64,000 nucleotides of DNA from Bacteroidota bacterium (GCA_029561305.1 JAKQJG010000376.1:1-64000), one strand, 5' to 3'; positions 8,435-17,264 are shown, numbered from the stretch's first letter. Program-made: numbers and translations. Notes: generated by a model not told the origin, from the letters alone.

Positions 8435-8779
8435 ATGTACGCATTAAGAAACAAAGTTCAATTGATTGGAAACCTGGGTAACGCACCAGAAGTAAAAATA
8501 GTAGATGGCGGTAAAAAGATGGCACGCTTTAGCATGGCCACCAACGAAACATTCCGGGACAGGGCCGGGCGTAAAGAAACAGAAACCACCTGGCATAATA
8601 TTGTTGCCTGGGGTAAAGTGGCGGAGCTGGCCGAAAAGTATTTAACTAAAGGAAAAGAAATTGCCATCGAAGGAAAACTTGTCAACCGCACCTATAACGA
8701 CAAGGAAGGCAACAAACGCTATGTAACTGAAATTGTTGCCAACGAATTGTTGTTGATCGGTGAAAAAGAAAGAGCCTAA
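8435..8779 (+). CDS. ssb: Single-stranded DNA-binding protein, second paralogue, no acidic tail
   Basis: Start chosen at 8435 (MYALRNKVQLIGNLGN), which aligns residue for residue with the first paralogue; the frame extends eight residues upstream to 8411. The OB-fold body is about two-thirds identical to the 7045-7389 product, with differences concentrated in the loop after ATNE (FRDRAGRKETET versus YRNAKGEKVTET). It ends at IGEKERA, again without linker or acidic tip. The pair probably arose by duplication. The product binds single-stranded DNA. The left terminal repeat of the GxxExxY element begins 9 bp after its stop, so its native 3' region has been replaced or displaced. Confidence 0.92.
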   Translation: MYALRNKVQLIGNLGNAPEVKIVDGGKKMARFSMATNETFRDRAGRKETETTWHNIVAWGKVAELAEKYLTKGKEIAIEGKLVNRTYNDKEGNKRYVTEIVANELLLIGEKERA

Positions 8780-8787
8780 TGCAGGTC

Positions 8788-8815
8788 GCCACGAATTGCA
8801 CGAATGAACACGAAT
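8788..8815 (+). repeat. Left terminal inverted repeat
   Basis: Built from CACGAAT words: GCCACGAATTGCACGAATG then ACACGAAT. Begins 9 bp after the ssb stop. Confidence 0.85.
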
Positions 8816-8865
8816 AGTTGTGATTGATGCGGTTCGTGGCTTTTTTAATTTTTAATACCCAACTT

Positions 8866-9243
8866 ATGGAACAGGTAATTTACAAATCCGAGGCCTGTCA
8901 AATCATTGGTGTTTGTATGGAAGTGTACAACATACTTGGTTATGGTTTTGCTGAAGTAGTATATAAGGATGCAATGGAGATTGAATTTGTTGAGCGAAGC
9001 ATGCAGCACAAAAGGGAGCATTTGCATGTAATTAAATACAAGGGCAAAATTCTCCAGCATAAATTTTTTGCAGATTTTACACTGCATGAAAGTATCATCC
9101 TGGAAGTCAAGGCAGGCAAAGAAGGAATCACAGATGATGCCATTTCTCAAACACTCAATTACCTGAGAGCTTCAGGTATCAGGCTTGGTATTATCATTAA
9201 CTTTGGCAAGTCAGGGACAGAGTACAAAAGATTGGTTTATTAG
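8866..9243 (+). CDS. GxxExxY family protein, predicted PD-(D/E)XK fold
   Basis: 125 residues from the ATG at 8866 (MEQVIYKSEACQIIG); a longer frame from 8824 would begin inside the left repeat region. The family motif appears as GYGFAEVVYKDA, so the Gly-x-x-Glu-x-x-Tyr pattern is slightly changed (GFAEVVY keeps E and Y). FADFTLHESIILEVKAGK follows, which has the D...ExK arrangement of PD-(D/E)XK nucleases, then a helical end with TLNYLRASGI and the GIIINFG strand. No biochemical role is established. The position between terminal inverted repeats is typical for this family as I recall it. Cytoplasmic. Confidence 0.88.
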   Translation: MEQVIYKSEACQIIGVCMEVYNILGYGFAEVVYKDAMEIEFVERSMQHKREHLHVIKYKGKILQHKFFADFTLHESIILEVKAGKEGITDDAISQTLNYLRASGIRLGIIINFGKSGTEYKRLVY

Positions 9244-9292
9244 TCAATTTATGTTAATCATTCCTTTTTTTAAATACACAATCCAATTTTTC

Positions 9293-9320
9293 ATTCGTGT
9301 CCATTCGTGCAATTCGTGGC
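9293..9320 (-). repeat. Right terminal inverted repeat
   Basis: Reverse complement of the left repeat except one base. It ends 16 bp before the helicase ATG, so the unit occupies the 5' leader of that gene. Confidence 0.85.
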
Positions 9321-9336
9321 TAAAACTCTTTAATTT

Positions 9337-11841
9337 ATGGCAACTGTAGAACGCAACGAAATATTTGACCTGGCTTACCGCTTCATTACCGAAACGCAGG
9401 AAAGTATTTTCCTCACCGGTAAAGCTGGTACCGGCAAAACAACCTTTCTTAAATACCTCCGGGAACATTCATCAAAAAATATGATCGTTGCGGCACCAAC
9501 AGGTGTGGCAGCCATAAATGCCGGTGGCGTTACACTGCATAGTTTATTTCAGTTACCCTTACATCCATTTTTACCTACAGAAAATAACAAGCAGGAACTA
9601 TTAAGCAAGATCCGCTATCAAAAGCAACGCATACAACTATTGCGTAAAATGGAATTGCTGGTGATAGATGAGATCAGTATGGTGCGCTGCGATGTACTGG
9701 ATGCTATTGATGCCATTTTAAGAAGTGTAAGAAGAAACCACCAGGCAGCTTTTGGCGGCGTTCAAATATTATTCATCGGCGATCTGTTCCAGTTACCGCC
9801 GGTGGCAAGAAGAGAAGAGTGGGACAACTTGCTGGGCAATTATTATTCGTCGCCCTTTTTTTTCGACAGTAAGGCTGTAAAAGAACAAACACCTTTATTA
9901 ATTGAGCTTACAAAAATTTATCGCCAGAAAGAACAAAGTTTTGTTGACTTGCTGAACAAGGTCCGCAACAACTATATGGACAAAGATGATTTTGAAGAAC
10001 TCAACAATCGTTTTATCCCGGGCTTTCATCCCACCCCGGAACAAAAATTTATTACGCTTACTTCTCATAATGCACAGGCAGATACCATCAACCAGGTGAA
10101 GCTGCAAAAACTGCAGGCTTCCTCATTCACCTATAAAGCAAGGATCGAAGGAGATTTTCCAGAGAATGTCTATCCCGCCGAACCAGAACTGTTGTTAAAG
10201 GAAGGCACCCAGGTGATGTTCATCAAGAATGATATCATTACAAAAAAATACTTTAATGGTAAGATTGGGGTGGTTACTTCTCTTAGCAAAGACAAGATCA
10301 TCGTGACCTGTGACGGAGAAGCAATTGAAGTGGCCGAGGAAACATGGGAGAATGTAAAATACACACTCAACCGCAGCGATGAAAAATTAGAACAGCAAGT
10401 ACAGGGCAAATTTTTTCAATATCCGTTGCGCCTCGCATGGGCCATCACTATTCACAAAAGCCAGGGTCTCACGTTTGATCATGTAATGATCGATGCTGCC
10501 TCTTCTTTCAGCAGCGGGCAGGTATATGTAGCGCTAAGCCGATGCACCAGCCTGAATGGCATTGTGCTGTTATCTAAAATTCCTTCTACAGCCATTCACA
10601 GCAACCAGCAGGTAGTGGCGGCCCATTCATCGCTGGTGCCCAAAGGTTCTTTAGCAGAAAGATTTGAAGGTGCCAGGCAGCTATTCACCCTGCAGTTATT
10701 GAGCGAAATATTTTTACTGGAAGACATTGAAACAGCACTTCGGTTTTTAAAGTATACTATTGATAAAAACAGGGACAAATTAAATGCAGATGCCCCGGAA
10801 TGGATAGCGCAGTTTTTAGCAGAGATCAATACATTGAAAACAACAGCTGACAAATTTGTCGGCCAGGCACAGCATTTAATGAGAGAAATTACTGCTATTG
10901 AAAACAATCCTGCACTGCAACAGAGGATACAGGCGGCGGCAGGATATTTTTTGCCCTTGCTGGAGAAATTGAAAGAACAATTACAACAGCATCCGCTCTC
11001 TACTGAACATAAAGAAGCAGCAACCGCAGTAGATGAAAACCTGCAGGAAGTGATGACGGCCTTCGTAAAAACCATTTACTTTATCCAATATTGCAAAGAG
11101 CCATTCACAGTAACGGGTTATTTAAAACACAAGCTCAATCTCGGCATACCCAGAATGCATATCAGCAGTTATGCAGCCAACAAAAAGCAAATGGCATCTT
11201 CTGATATTCCTAATGCGGAATTGTATTATGATTTGCGGAACTGGAGGGATAAAATCTGCAATGAACAGGAACTGCCGATTTATTTTGTGGCCAATAACAA
11301 CAGTTTAAAAGAAATCAGCACTTACCTGCCTTTAACTGAACAGCACCTGCAGCAACTAAGCGGCTTTGGAAAAGCAAAGGCTGATAAATACGGGGGAGAC
11401 ATTTTGGCAATGGTGCATTCTTATTGCGACAAACATCATATTGAAACCAATATGGAGTTAAAAGCAGCCAGTCCAAAACGCAAGCGTAAAGAACCTTCTG
11501 AAGCAAGGGCAGACGGAAAAATACCTTCGGCAGCATTGAGCCTGCAGCTGTACAATGAAGGAAAAAATATTGTTGACATTGCCAGGGAAAGAAATCTCGC
11601 TGCCAGTACCATTGAAGGTCATCTCACCAGTTATGTAAAAACAGGCGCTATTAAAGTAGATGCTTTTGCAGATGACGTCGCTGTAAAGATCATCAGCGAA
11701 TACTTAAGCACCAACCCGGATAAGCAACACGGCGAAATAAGAACCATGTTGAATGATGCTTATAGTTTTGTCCAGATCAGGGCGGTGGCGAATCATTTGA
11801 TATGGGAGCAGAATAAAAATATCACGGTATCGGCAAGTTAA
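9337..11841 (+). CDS. PIF1/RecD2-like helicase with C-terminal HRDC and HTH domains
   Basis: An 834-residue SF1B helicase. The Walker A motif GKAGTGKTT is at residues 28-36, APTGVAAINAGG (motif Ia) near 55, VIDEISM (Walker B) at about 108-114, FIGDLFQLPPV near 148, and the C-terminal ATPase motif AITIHKSQGLTFDHV followed by VALSRC near 375-410. After a helical linker comes an HRDC-like domain (about 630-705, with LQQLSGFGKAKADKYG) and a helix-turn-helix (about 730-790, LYNEGKNIVDIARERNLAASTIEGHL), the module found at the end of RecQ and relatives. It probably unwinds forked or G-quadruplex DNA. It overlaps the convergent Uma2 stop by 4 bp. Confidence 0.9.
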   Translation: MATVERNEIFDLAYRFITETQESIFLTGKAGTGKTTFLKYLREHSSKNMIVAAPTGVAAINAGGVTLHSLFQLPLHPFLPTENNKQELLSKIRYQKQRIQLLRKMELLVIDEISMVRCDVLDAIDAILRSVRRNHQAAFGGVQILFIGDLFQLPPVARREEWDNLLGNYYSSPFFFDSKAVKEQTPLLIELTKIYRQKEQSFVDLLNKVRNNYMDKDDFEELNNRFIPGFHPTPEQKFITLTSHNAQADTINQVKLQKLQASSFTYKARIEGDFPENVYPAEPELLLKEGTQVMFIKNDIITKKYFNGKIGVVTSLSKDKIIVTCDGEAIEVAEETWENVKYTLNRSDEKLEQQVQGKFFQYPLRLAWAITIHKSQGLTFDHVMIDAASSFSSGQVYVALSRCTSLNGIVLLSKIPSTAIHSNQQVVAAHSSLVPKGSLAERFEGARQLFTLQLLSEIFLLEDIETALRFLKYTIDKNRDKLNADAPEWIAQFLAEINTLKTTADKFVGQAQHLMREITAIENNPALQQRIQAAAGYFLPLLEKLKEQLQQHPLSTEHKEAATAVDENLQEVMTAFVKTIYFIQYCKEPFTVTGYLKHKLNLGIPRMHISSYAANKKQMASSDIPNAELYYDLRNWRDKICNEQELPIYFVANNNSLKEISTYLPLTEQHLQQLSGFGKAKADKYGGDILAMVHSYCDKHHIETNMELKAASPKRKRKEPSEARADGKIPSAALSLQLYNEGKNIVDIARERNLAASTIEGHLTSYVKTGAIKVDAFADDVAVKIISEYLSTNPDKQHGEIRTMLNDAYSFVQIRAVANHLIWEQNKNITVSAS

Positions 11842-12374
11842 TTCCAGATCTTTTTAAATTCAACGGTTGCTTTGTAATCGTCATGTAAATCAAAAGAAAA
11901 ACTTTCCGGGTTGATGGCTACGGGTTGGTATTGCCCGTCTATCAATTCGTACACTTCTGATTTTTTAAACTGTGGGTCAAGTATCAGGTAGTATTTTACT
12001 TTTTGTAAAAGATATAATTCCATTTTTTCATTTCTGTCCTTGGATGCTGTGGAAGGAGATATAATTTCAACTACAAGCGCAGGCGGAAAATCAAGATATA
12101 CCTTTTCAATTTCCCTGCATACAACCAGCAAGTCGGGCTGTACAATGGTATCATCAGCAATTTTCCAGTCAATAGGTTGATAAGTTTTGCAATGCTTGCA
12201 ATTTTCCATTGCTCTCTCAAAAGCAGAACCGAGTACAATACCTGCTCGTTGGTGTTTTGGTGCAGGGGCAGGCGCCATTGCATAAGGCATCCCTTCAATC
12301 AATTCCCATTTTCCTTCCCATTGGCAATAGTCATCATAAGTATAATAAGGCCTGTATTTAGCTGCTATAGACAT
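11838..12374 (-). CDS. Uma2 family protein, predicted PD-(D/E)XK nuclease fold
   Basis: 178 residues. The family layout is visible: YTYDDYCQWEGKWELIEGMPYAM at the start, the TIVQPDLLVVC strand with the conserved Asp, VEIISPSTASKDRNEKMELYL with Glu and Lys of the restriction-endonuclease-like core, and YYLILDP. Uma2 proteins are extremely abundant in cyanobacteria and scattered in Bacteroidota; no function has been proved. No partner antitoxin or methylase is next to it. The last 4 bp overlap the helicase stop on the other strand (a shared TTAA). Confidence 0.88.
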   Translation of the reverse strand: MSIAAKYRPYYTYDDYCQWEGKWELIEGMPYAMAPAPAPKHQRAGIVLGSAFERAMENCKHCKTYQPIDWKIADDTIVQPDLLVVCREIEKVYLDFPPALVVEIISPSTASKDRNEKMELYLLQKVKYYLILDPQFKKSEVYELIDGQYQPVAINPESFSFDLHDDYKATVEFKKIWN

Positions 12375-12505
12375 GACATAAAATTAAACTTTTTTTCAAA
12401 ACCTTTAAGGTGCCAGTTTTATTCTTTCTATTTTTAATTTTCATTTCCTATATTTGAAATATCTGAATTTTTTACGATTGCCTCCCGTATTTATTTCCAA
12501 AACTG

Positions 12506-13969
12506 ATGACTATGCTTACCGGCGAGATGCTGCAATCATACATAGTGCCCGACATCGTATGGGATGAAATGGTGAACTCCGGCACTGTAAGGGATCAATA
12601 CGCCAAAGTGATGGAATTCCTCGGTGCCATCTCCGCCGATGAACTCAGCAAAAAAGAGGAACTGGCCAAGCGGCTATTCATGAGCCAGGGTATCACATTT
12701 ACAGTCTACAACAGTGGCGAAGGCATCGAAAAAATATTCCCATTTGACATTATTCCCCGTATCATCACAGCTACTGAATGGGATTATATCGAACGTGGCA
12801 TCAAGCAACGTTTAAAAGCGCTCAATCTTTTTTTAAAAGATGTGTACAGCAACCAGTTTATTGTAAATGATGGGTTGATCCCGGCTGATATGATCTATGG
12901 CTGTCCTTACTACCTGAGAGAAATGCACAACTTCCAGGTACCGCATGACATTTATGTCCATATTTCTGGTATTGACCTGATTCGTAATAATGATGGGTCC
13001 TTTTATATATTGGAAGATAACCTGCGCACACCCAGTGGTGTAAGTTATATGCTTGAAAACAGGGAGATAACCAAGCGGATTTTTCCTGACCTGCTGCCGC
13101 AAAATAACGTACGCAGTGTTACAGAGTACCCCACTATCCTGCATAAAAACCTGGTTTCACTTTCGCCAAGACAAACAAGCAACCCAACCATCGTTTTGCT
13201 AACCCCGGGCATTTACAATTCTGCTTATTTTGAACATTCTACATTAGCAAGAATGATGGGTGTGGAACTGGTAGAAGGAAGTGATCTGGTGGTTGACAAC
13301 CATAAAGTATATATGAAAACAACTGCCGGTTTGCAACAGGTGGACGTAATTTACAGGAGGGTGGATGATGAGTTTTTAGATCCGTTGACCTTTAATCCCG
13401 GAAGCGTATTGGGCGTATCAGGCATCATGAGCGCCTATAGAAAAGGTAATGTTGCCATTGTAAATGCAGTGGGCAATGGGGTGGCAGATGACAAAGCCAT
13501 CTATTCATTTGTACCTGCCATGATAAGATATTACCTCAATGAAGAGCCGATATTAAAAAACGTTCCCACCTACCAGTTGGGAAAAGATGAAGAAAGAGAA
13601 TATGTTTTTAAGAACATTACCGATATGGTAATTAAAAAAACAAACGGCAGCGGTGGCTATGGCATGCTGATGGGTTGTGCTGCCAATGAACAAGAAATAG
13701 AAGATTACAAAGCCGAAGTGATGAAGATGCCCAGAGATTTTATTGCACAACCAACCATTAGCCTTTCTTCGGTACCGTGCTATATGGAGGGTAAGCTGCA
13801 ACCAAGGAGAGTTGATCTTCGGCCTTATGCCTTATGTGGGCCAGGCGGAATTGAAATTGTGCCTGGCGGATTAACAAGGGTGGCTTTAAAAGAAGGCTCG
13901 TTGGTAGTAAATTCATCACAAGGAGGAGGAAGTAAAGATACGTGGGTGTTGGCCCCCTCTGCCCCATAA
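12506..13969 (+). CDS. Circularly permuted ATP-grasp protein (DUF404/DUF407 type)
   Basis: 487 residues. Recognisable blocks are QGITFTVYNSGEGIEKIFPFDIIPR, the KDVYSNQFIVNDGLIP segment, YILEDNLRTPSGVSYMLENR (conserved in all members), DVIYRRVDDEFLDP and the late FIAQPTISLSSVP...LRPYAL block. ATP-grasp enzymes ligate a carboxylate to an amine or thiol through an acyl phosphate. This family almost always sits with an alpha-E protein and a transglutaminase, as here, and the trio was proposed by comparative genomics to make or process a small peptide; the product is unknown. The start at 12506 or 12512 cannot be decided. A TATATTTG at 12449-12456 might serve as -7 element. Confidence 0.9.
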   Translation: MTMLTGEMLQSYIVPDIVWDEMVNSGTVRDQYAKVMEFLGAISADELSKKEELAKRLFMSQGITFTVYNSGEGIEKIFPFDIIPRIITATEWDYIERGIKQRLKALNLFLKDVYSNQFIVNDGLIPADMIYGCPYYLREMHNFQVPHDIYVHISGIDLIRNNDGSFYILEDNLRTPSGVSYMLENREITKRIFPDLLPQNNVRSVTEYPTILHKNLVSLSPRQTSNPTIVLLTPGIYNSAYFEHSTLARMMGVELVEGSDLVVDNHKVYMKTTAGLQQVDVIYRRVDDEFLDPLTFNPGSVLGVSGIMSAYRKGNVAIVNAVGNGVADDKAIYSFVPAMIRYYLNEEPILKNVPTYQLGKDEEREYVFKNITDMVIKKTNGSGGYGMLMGCAANEQEIEDYKAEVMKMPRDFIAQPTISLSSVPCYMEGKLQPRRVDLRPYALCGPGGIEIVPGGLTRVALKEGSLVVNSSQGGGSKDTWVLAPSAP

Positions 13970-14087
13970 AGTACGAACCGGAAGGAGTAAAATATTTTGA
14001 ATACCTTTTTGCAATTCAAGAGTTAGTATAAAAAGAAATATAGAATGACTGAATTTATTACTAAACTTAAAACTGAAGGCTCTTGCC

Positions 14088-14118
14088 TTAGTTCCCCCTT
14101 TAGGGGGCGGAGGGGGTA
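14088..14118. repeat. GC-rich hairpin repeat just upstream of the alpha-E gene
   Basis: CCCCC TTTA GGGGG (14094-14107) followed by CGGAGGGGG. It supplies a purine-rich stretch 4-13 bases before the ATG at 14122. It belongs to the same family as the copies at 39850-39895 and 39961-40005. Confidence 0.55.
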
Positions 14119-14121
14119 TAT

Positions 14122-15057
14122 ATGCTGAGTAGAGTTGCTGATAGCTTATACTGGATGAGCCGTTATATGGAACGCTCAGACAACATTTTAAGAATGTTGA
14201 AAATAAACTACGCCGCGTCGCAGGATGATGTGCAGGAATTTTCCTGGCTGCCTATTTTAAAAATTTTTACTTTCTTAAAAGAAGAGGAAGCAAAAAAGAT
14301 CGAATACAATACCCGGGAAGTGCTGAAGTTTATGGTGATTGGAAAAGACAATCCCAATTCTGTATTGAACATTGTAACAGCAGCAAGGGAAAATGGCAGA
14401 AGTGTGCAGGACCATATAACAAAAGAAATGTGGCAATGCCTGAATGATTTTTATCACACCATGAGAGACGGGCAGCTGGAAGTATGGCTGCAGAAAGAAG
14501 ACCCGGTAACGGTACTGGATAACCTGTTAAAAAAAGGCTTGCTGTATTTTGGCACCACGGATGTAACCATGGCAAGAGGAGAAGGAAATGCCTTTATCAA
14601 TATTGGCAAATTTTTGGAAAGAGCAGTGCAAAGCACCGATATTATCGACGTAAAATTCAGCAACCTTAATTATGAAATGGACAAAGTGGCCGACACCACT
14701 TACTGGAAGTATTTGCTCATGTCCATTTCAGGGTATGAGTTGTATTTGAAAACCTACCGCAGTGGTTTTGAAGCTAAGAATGTAGTTGAACAGGTAATGT
14801 TGAATGATAATTTCCCAAGGTCAGTCATTTTTTCTGTCAACAGGCTGCAACGTTATTTTGAAAGATTGAAAAACGACGGCAACGCTGATGCTTTCAGGGA
14901 AATTGACTTTATGATTGGAAGATTGAAAAGCAATATCAGGTATTCTACCGTTCATTCTATTGCAGGCGAAGGATTACACAGTTTTTTGCAGGAAACAAAA
15001 GGCTGTTTGTACGAGATCGGCAACGCATTAAGCGAAAAATATTTTGCGCATTCATAA
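14122..15057 (+). CDS. Alpha-E domain-containing protein (DUF403)
   Basis: An all-helical protein of 311 residues whose start, MLSRVADSLYWMSRYMERSDNILRML, is the signature of the alpha-E family. Further hallmarks are GNAFINIGKFLERAVQSTDIID and the SVHSIAGEGLHSFLQE end. The domain is a helical bundle of unknown activity, inferred to be a partner or second catalytic unit for the ATP-grasp ligase. It lies 152 bp after that gene and 90 bp before the transglutaminase, same strand, so co-transcription is likely. The start fits exactly after the GGAGGGGG stretch. Confidence 0.92.
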   Translation: MLSRVADSLYWMSRYMERSDNILRMLKINYAASQDDVQEFSWLPILKIFTFLKEEEAKKIEYNTREVLKFMVIGKDNPNSVLNIVTAARENGRSVQDHITKEMWQCLNDFYHTMRDGQLEVWLQKEDPVTVLDNLLKKGLLYFGTTDVTMARGEGNAFINIGKFLERAVQSTDIIDVKFSNLNYEMDKVADTTYWKYLLMSISGYELYLKTYRSGFEAKNVVEQVMLNDNFPRSVIFSVNRLQRYFERLKNDGNADAFREIDFMIGRLKSNIRYSTVHSIAGEGLHSFLQETKGCLYEIGNALSEKYFAHS

Positions 15058-15146
15058 CAACAGGCTTTCTATTATTGAACAAAATTTAAAATACTGAACT
15101 CTCTATAAGCCTACCGGTACAGTGGGAGGCTGGGGAGGCTTTTATT

Positions 15147-16121
15147 ATGCCCCGATTTATAATACATCATGTAACCAAGTACACTTACCCGGAACCGGTA
15201 AGAGACAGCGCTAACCAGGTAATGCTGTACCCCTTAAAAGATGAATACCAAAACCTGCAAAGCCAGCGGATAGCGGTTACAGGCGAACCTGCATTGGAAG
15301 TCTACAAAGATTATTATGGCAATGAGATCGGCTCCTTTATGAATGCGGCACCGCACACAGAATTAAGGATCGATTCAAATATTTCTGTGATCACTACCAA
15401 ACGGAAAATGCCTGTGGATGATGTACCAGCAGAGCAGCAATGGAGCCACCTGCAGGAAATAAAATACATGGTTCCCTTTATTGATTTTTTAAAACAGGAA
15501 AATTTTGATGCCCTGCCCGAAATGAAGGCAGTAGCAGATGCAGGGTTTTACAAAACCGTTTCTGTTTATACCGCCATGCAGCAACTCACCAGTCATGTGT
15601 ATCAAAATTTTCAATACATAAAAGGCATCACCAGTATCAGTACCACGCTGGATGAAATATGGACACTGAAAGCAGGTGTATGCCAGGATTTTGCTCATAT
15701 CCTTTTAGCCATGCTGCGGTTATTAGGTATCCCTGCCCGTTATGTAAGTGGCTATGTATGTCCACACGACCATAACCTGCGTGGTGAGGGTGCCACACAC
15801 GCATGGGTAGAAGCCTACATTCCTTTTTATGGCTGGCTTGGGTTTGACCCTACCAACAACTGTGTAGTGGATGACCTCCATGTAAGACTGGCAGTTGGCA
15901 GAAGTTTTAATGATGTATCTCCTGTAAGAGGAACTTATAAAGGCACCGCTAAACAAACCCTGGAAGTGGGCGTTTCTGTTTCGTACGAAGACGGGCAGGT
16001 GAGCAACGAAATGGCTTCTATACTTTCGCCAAAACTGGTGGCCACTAAACTGGATGAGAAACCGGATGGAGATAATAATTCCTACCGCAGGTATATGCAA
16101 ATGGTGCAGCAACAGCAATAA
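15147..16121 (+). CDS. Transglutaminase-like cysteine protease or amidase
   Basis: 324 residues. The N-terminal beta domain (bacterial transglutaminase N, IIHHVTKYTYPEPVRDSANQ) is followed by the papain-like core: GVCQDFAHILLAMLRLLGIPARYVSGYV carries the catalytic Cys, THAWVEAYIPFYGWLGFDPTNN the His and Asp. No signal peptide is present, so it is cytoplasmic like its partners. In the conserved ATP-grasp/alpha-E/transglutaminase trio it is thought to cleave or transfer amide bonds of the compound made by the ligase. CorA follows 45 bp later. Family assignment is firm and the substrate is unknown. Confidence 0.92.
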   Translation: MPRFIIHHVTKYTYPEPVRDSANQVMLYPLKDEYQNLQSQRIAVTGEPALEVYKDYYGNEIGSFMNAAPHTELRIDSNISVITTKRKMPVDDVPAEQQWSHLQEIKYMVPFIDFLKQENFDALPEMKAVADAGFYKTVSVYTAMQQLTSHVYQNFQYIKGITSISTTLDEIWTLKAGVCQDFAHILLAMLRLLGIPARYVSGYVCPHDHNLRGEGATHAWVEAYIPFYGWLGFDPTNNCVVDDLHVRLAVGRSFNDVSPVRGTYKGTAKQTLEVGVSVSYEDGQVSNEMASILSPKLVATKLDEKPDGDNNSYRRYMQMVQQQQ

Positions 16122-16166
16122 ATTTCTTTTACTTTTTCTCTTTACCTTCCGTTCTCAATTTCAACA

Positions 16167-17264
16167 ATGAACGGCCGTAATTATCTTTCCTATATTCTAA
16201 ATCCGCTGGAACTGCTCCGTACTAAAAAAGTACTTCATGTAAATCCTACCATTGTACCTGAAAGAGCAGAGCCGGAAGAAATAAAGATTTATGTGTACGA
16301 CTTTGATTCATCCACTATTGATACAAAGCAATTATCAGGGGTGCAGTCCTGTTTTCACTATGTTGATTCACCCAAGGTAACCTGGCTCAATGTTGATGGC
16401 CTGCGTAAAAATGATGTTGAAACTATCTGCAACCACTACGGCATTCACAACCTCATTGTGGAAGATATACTCAGCCTGGGGCAGCGGCCCAAGATGGATG
16501 AAATTAACGGACTCGTATTTTGCCTGATGAACATGCTGTATTTTAATGAACAGCATAGTGCGGTTGAAACAGAGCAACTGAGCCTCATACTGGGTAAAAA
16601 TTTTGTTATTAGTTTCCAGGAAGATGCTTCCCGGGACGTTTTTAATCCCCTGCGGGAAAAGTTGAAAATTGCGGGTACCAAAGTGCGCCAGCAGGGTGCA
16701 GACTTTTTATTTTATTCTTTGATAGACCTTGTAGTTGACAATTACTTTTTGGTAATGGAAAAGCTGGGTGAGAAGATAGAAAACCTTGAGGAAGACATTG
16801 TACGCAGCCCCAACAGCCGCAGCCTGGCCAAAATAAATATGCTGCGAAAAGAAATGATCGTTTTAAAAAGAAGTATTGCGCCCGTAAGGGAAATGGTAAA
16901 TGGCATTTTAAGAAGTGACAGCGAATTGATAGAAGAGCGAACAGAAAAATACTTTAAAGACGTGTATGACCATATTATACAGGCAAATGACCTGGCAGAA
17001 AACTACCGTGATATGATGATCAACATGCATGACCTTTACTTAAGCAATGTAAATCTTAAAATGAATGAAGTGATGAAGGTTATGGCAGTAGTTACCTGCC
17101 TGCTTGCACCTGCTACAGTTATCGGCGGCATTTTTGGGATGAACTTCGACCGGATTCCACTACTGCATGATAAGTGGGGTTTTTTTATTTCTGTGGCAAT
17201 CATGCTGATAATCCCCCTGATCATGCTGCGCATGTTTATAAAACGGGGTTGGTTCAAGATTTAA
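16167..17264 (+). CDS. corA: Magnesium/cobalt transporter CorA
   Basis: 365 residues. A large cytoplasmic domain (FHYVDSPKVTWLNVDGL, LVEDILSLGQRPKMDEI) leads to a long stalk helix and two C-terminal transmembrane segments (about 300-325 and 335-355) separated by the selectivity motif GMN (IFGMNFDRIP). CorA forms a pentameric inner-membrane channel for Mg2+ and, in some species, Co2+ or Ni2+. It is 45 bp after the transglutaminase gene and is probably read from the same transcript, ending at the terminator at 17381. ATP-grasp enzymes need Mg-ATP, so a functional link is possible, but adjacency alone does not prove it. Confidence 0.93.
   Translation: MNGRNYLSYILNPLELLRTKKVLHVNPTIVPERAEPEEIKIYVYDFDSSTIDTKQLSGVQSCFHYVDSPKVTWLNVDGLRKNDVETICNHYGIHNLIVEDILSLGQRPKMDEINGLVFCLMNMLYFNEQHSAVETEQLSLILGKNFVISFQEDASRDVFNPLREKLKIAGTKVRQQGADFLFYSLIDLVVDNYFLVMEKLGEKIENLEEDIVRSPNSRSLAKINMLRKEMIVLKRSIAPVREMVNGILRSDSELIEERTEKYFKDVYDHIIQANDLAENYRDMMINMHDLYLSNVNLKMNEVMKVMAVVTCLLAPATVIGGIFGMNFDRIPLLHDKWGFFISVAIMLIIPLIMLRMFIKRGWFKI

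Larger units (their letters stand above)
8788..9320. mobile_element. GxxExxY unit with 28-bp terminal inverted repeats (533 bp)
   Basis: The spacer between the second ssb and the helicase gene consists almost wholly of one unit: a 28-bp repeat at 8788-8815, one gene, and the inverted copy at 9293-9320, matching at 27 of 28 positions (the difference is A/G at position 20 of the repeat). There is no transposase, so movement would need help in trans or use another route. A short extra inverted piece (TTCGTGGC, 8833-8840) pairs with the first eight bases of the left repeat. Calling it mobile is inference from the repeat structure. Confidence 0.6.

Noticed and set aside
9244-9468. Minus-strand open frame over the right terminal repeat
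   Set aside because: It reads through the repeat and the helicase start, with no family match. The CACGAAT words just happen to stay open.
7045-11841. The ssb-helicase island as a phage or plasmid remnant
   Set aside because: No integrase, phage structural, replication-initiator or conjugation gene is present, and base composition does not change visibly.
11838-12374. Uma2 protein as part of a restriction or toxin-antitoxin system
   Set aside because: No methylase, specificity subunit or antitoxin-like gene is next to it.
12449-12456. TATATTTG as promoter of the ATP-grasp gene
   Set aside because: The -7 match is exact, but no TTG is found at the right distance upstream, so it is mentioned in the gene entry only.
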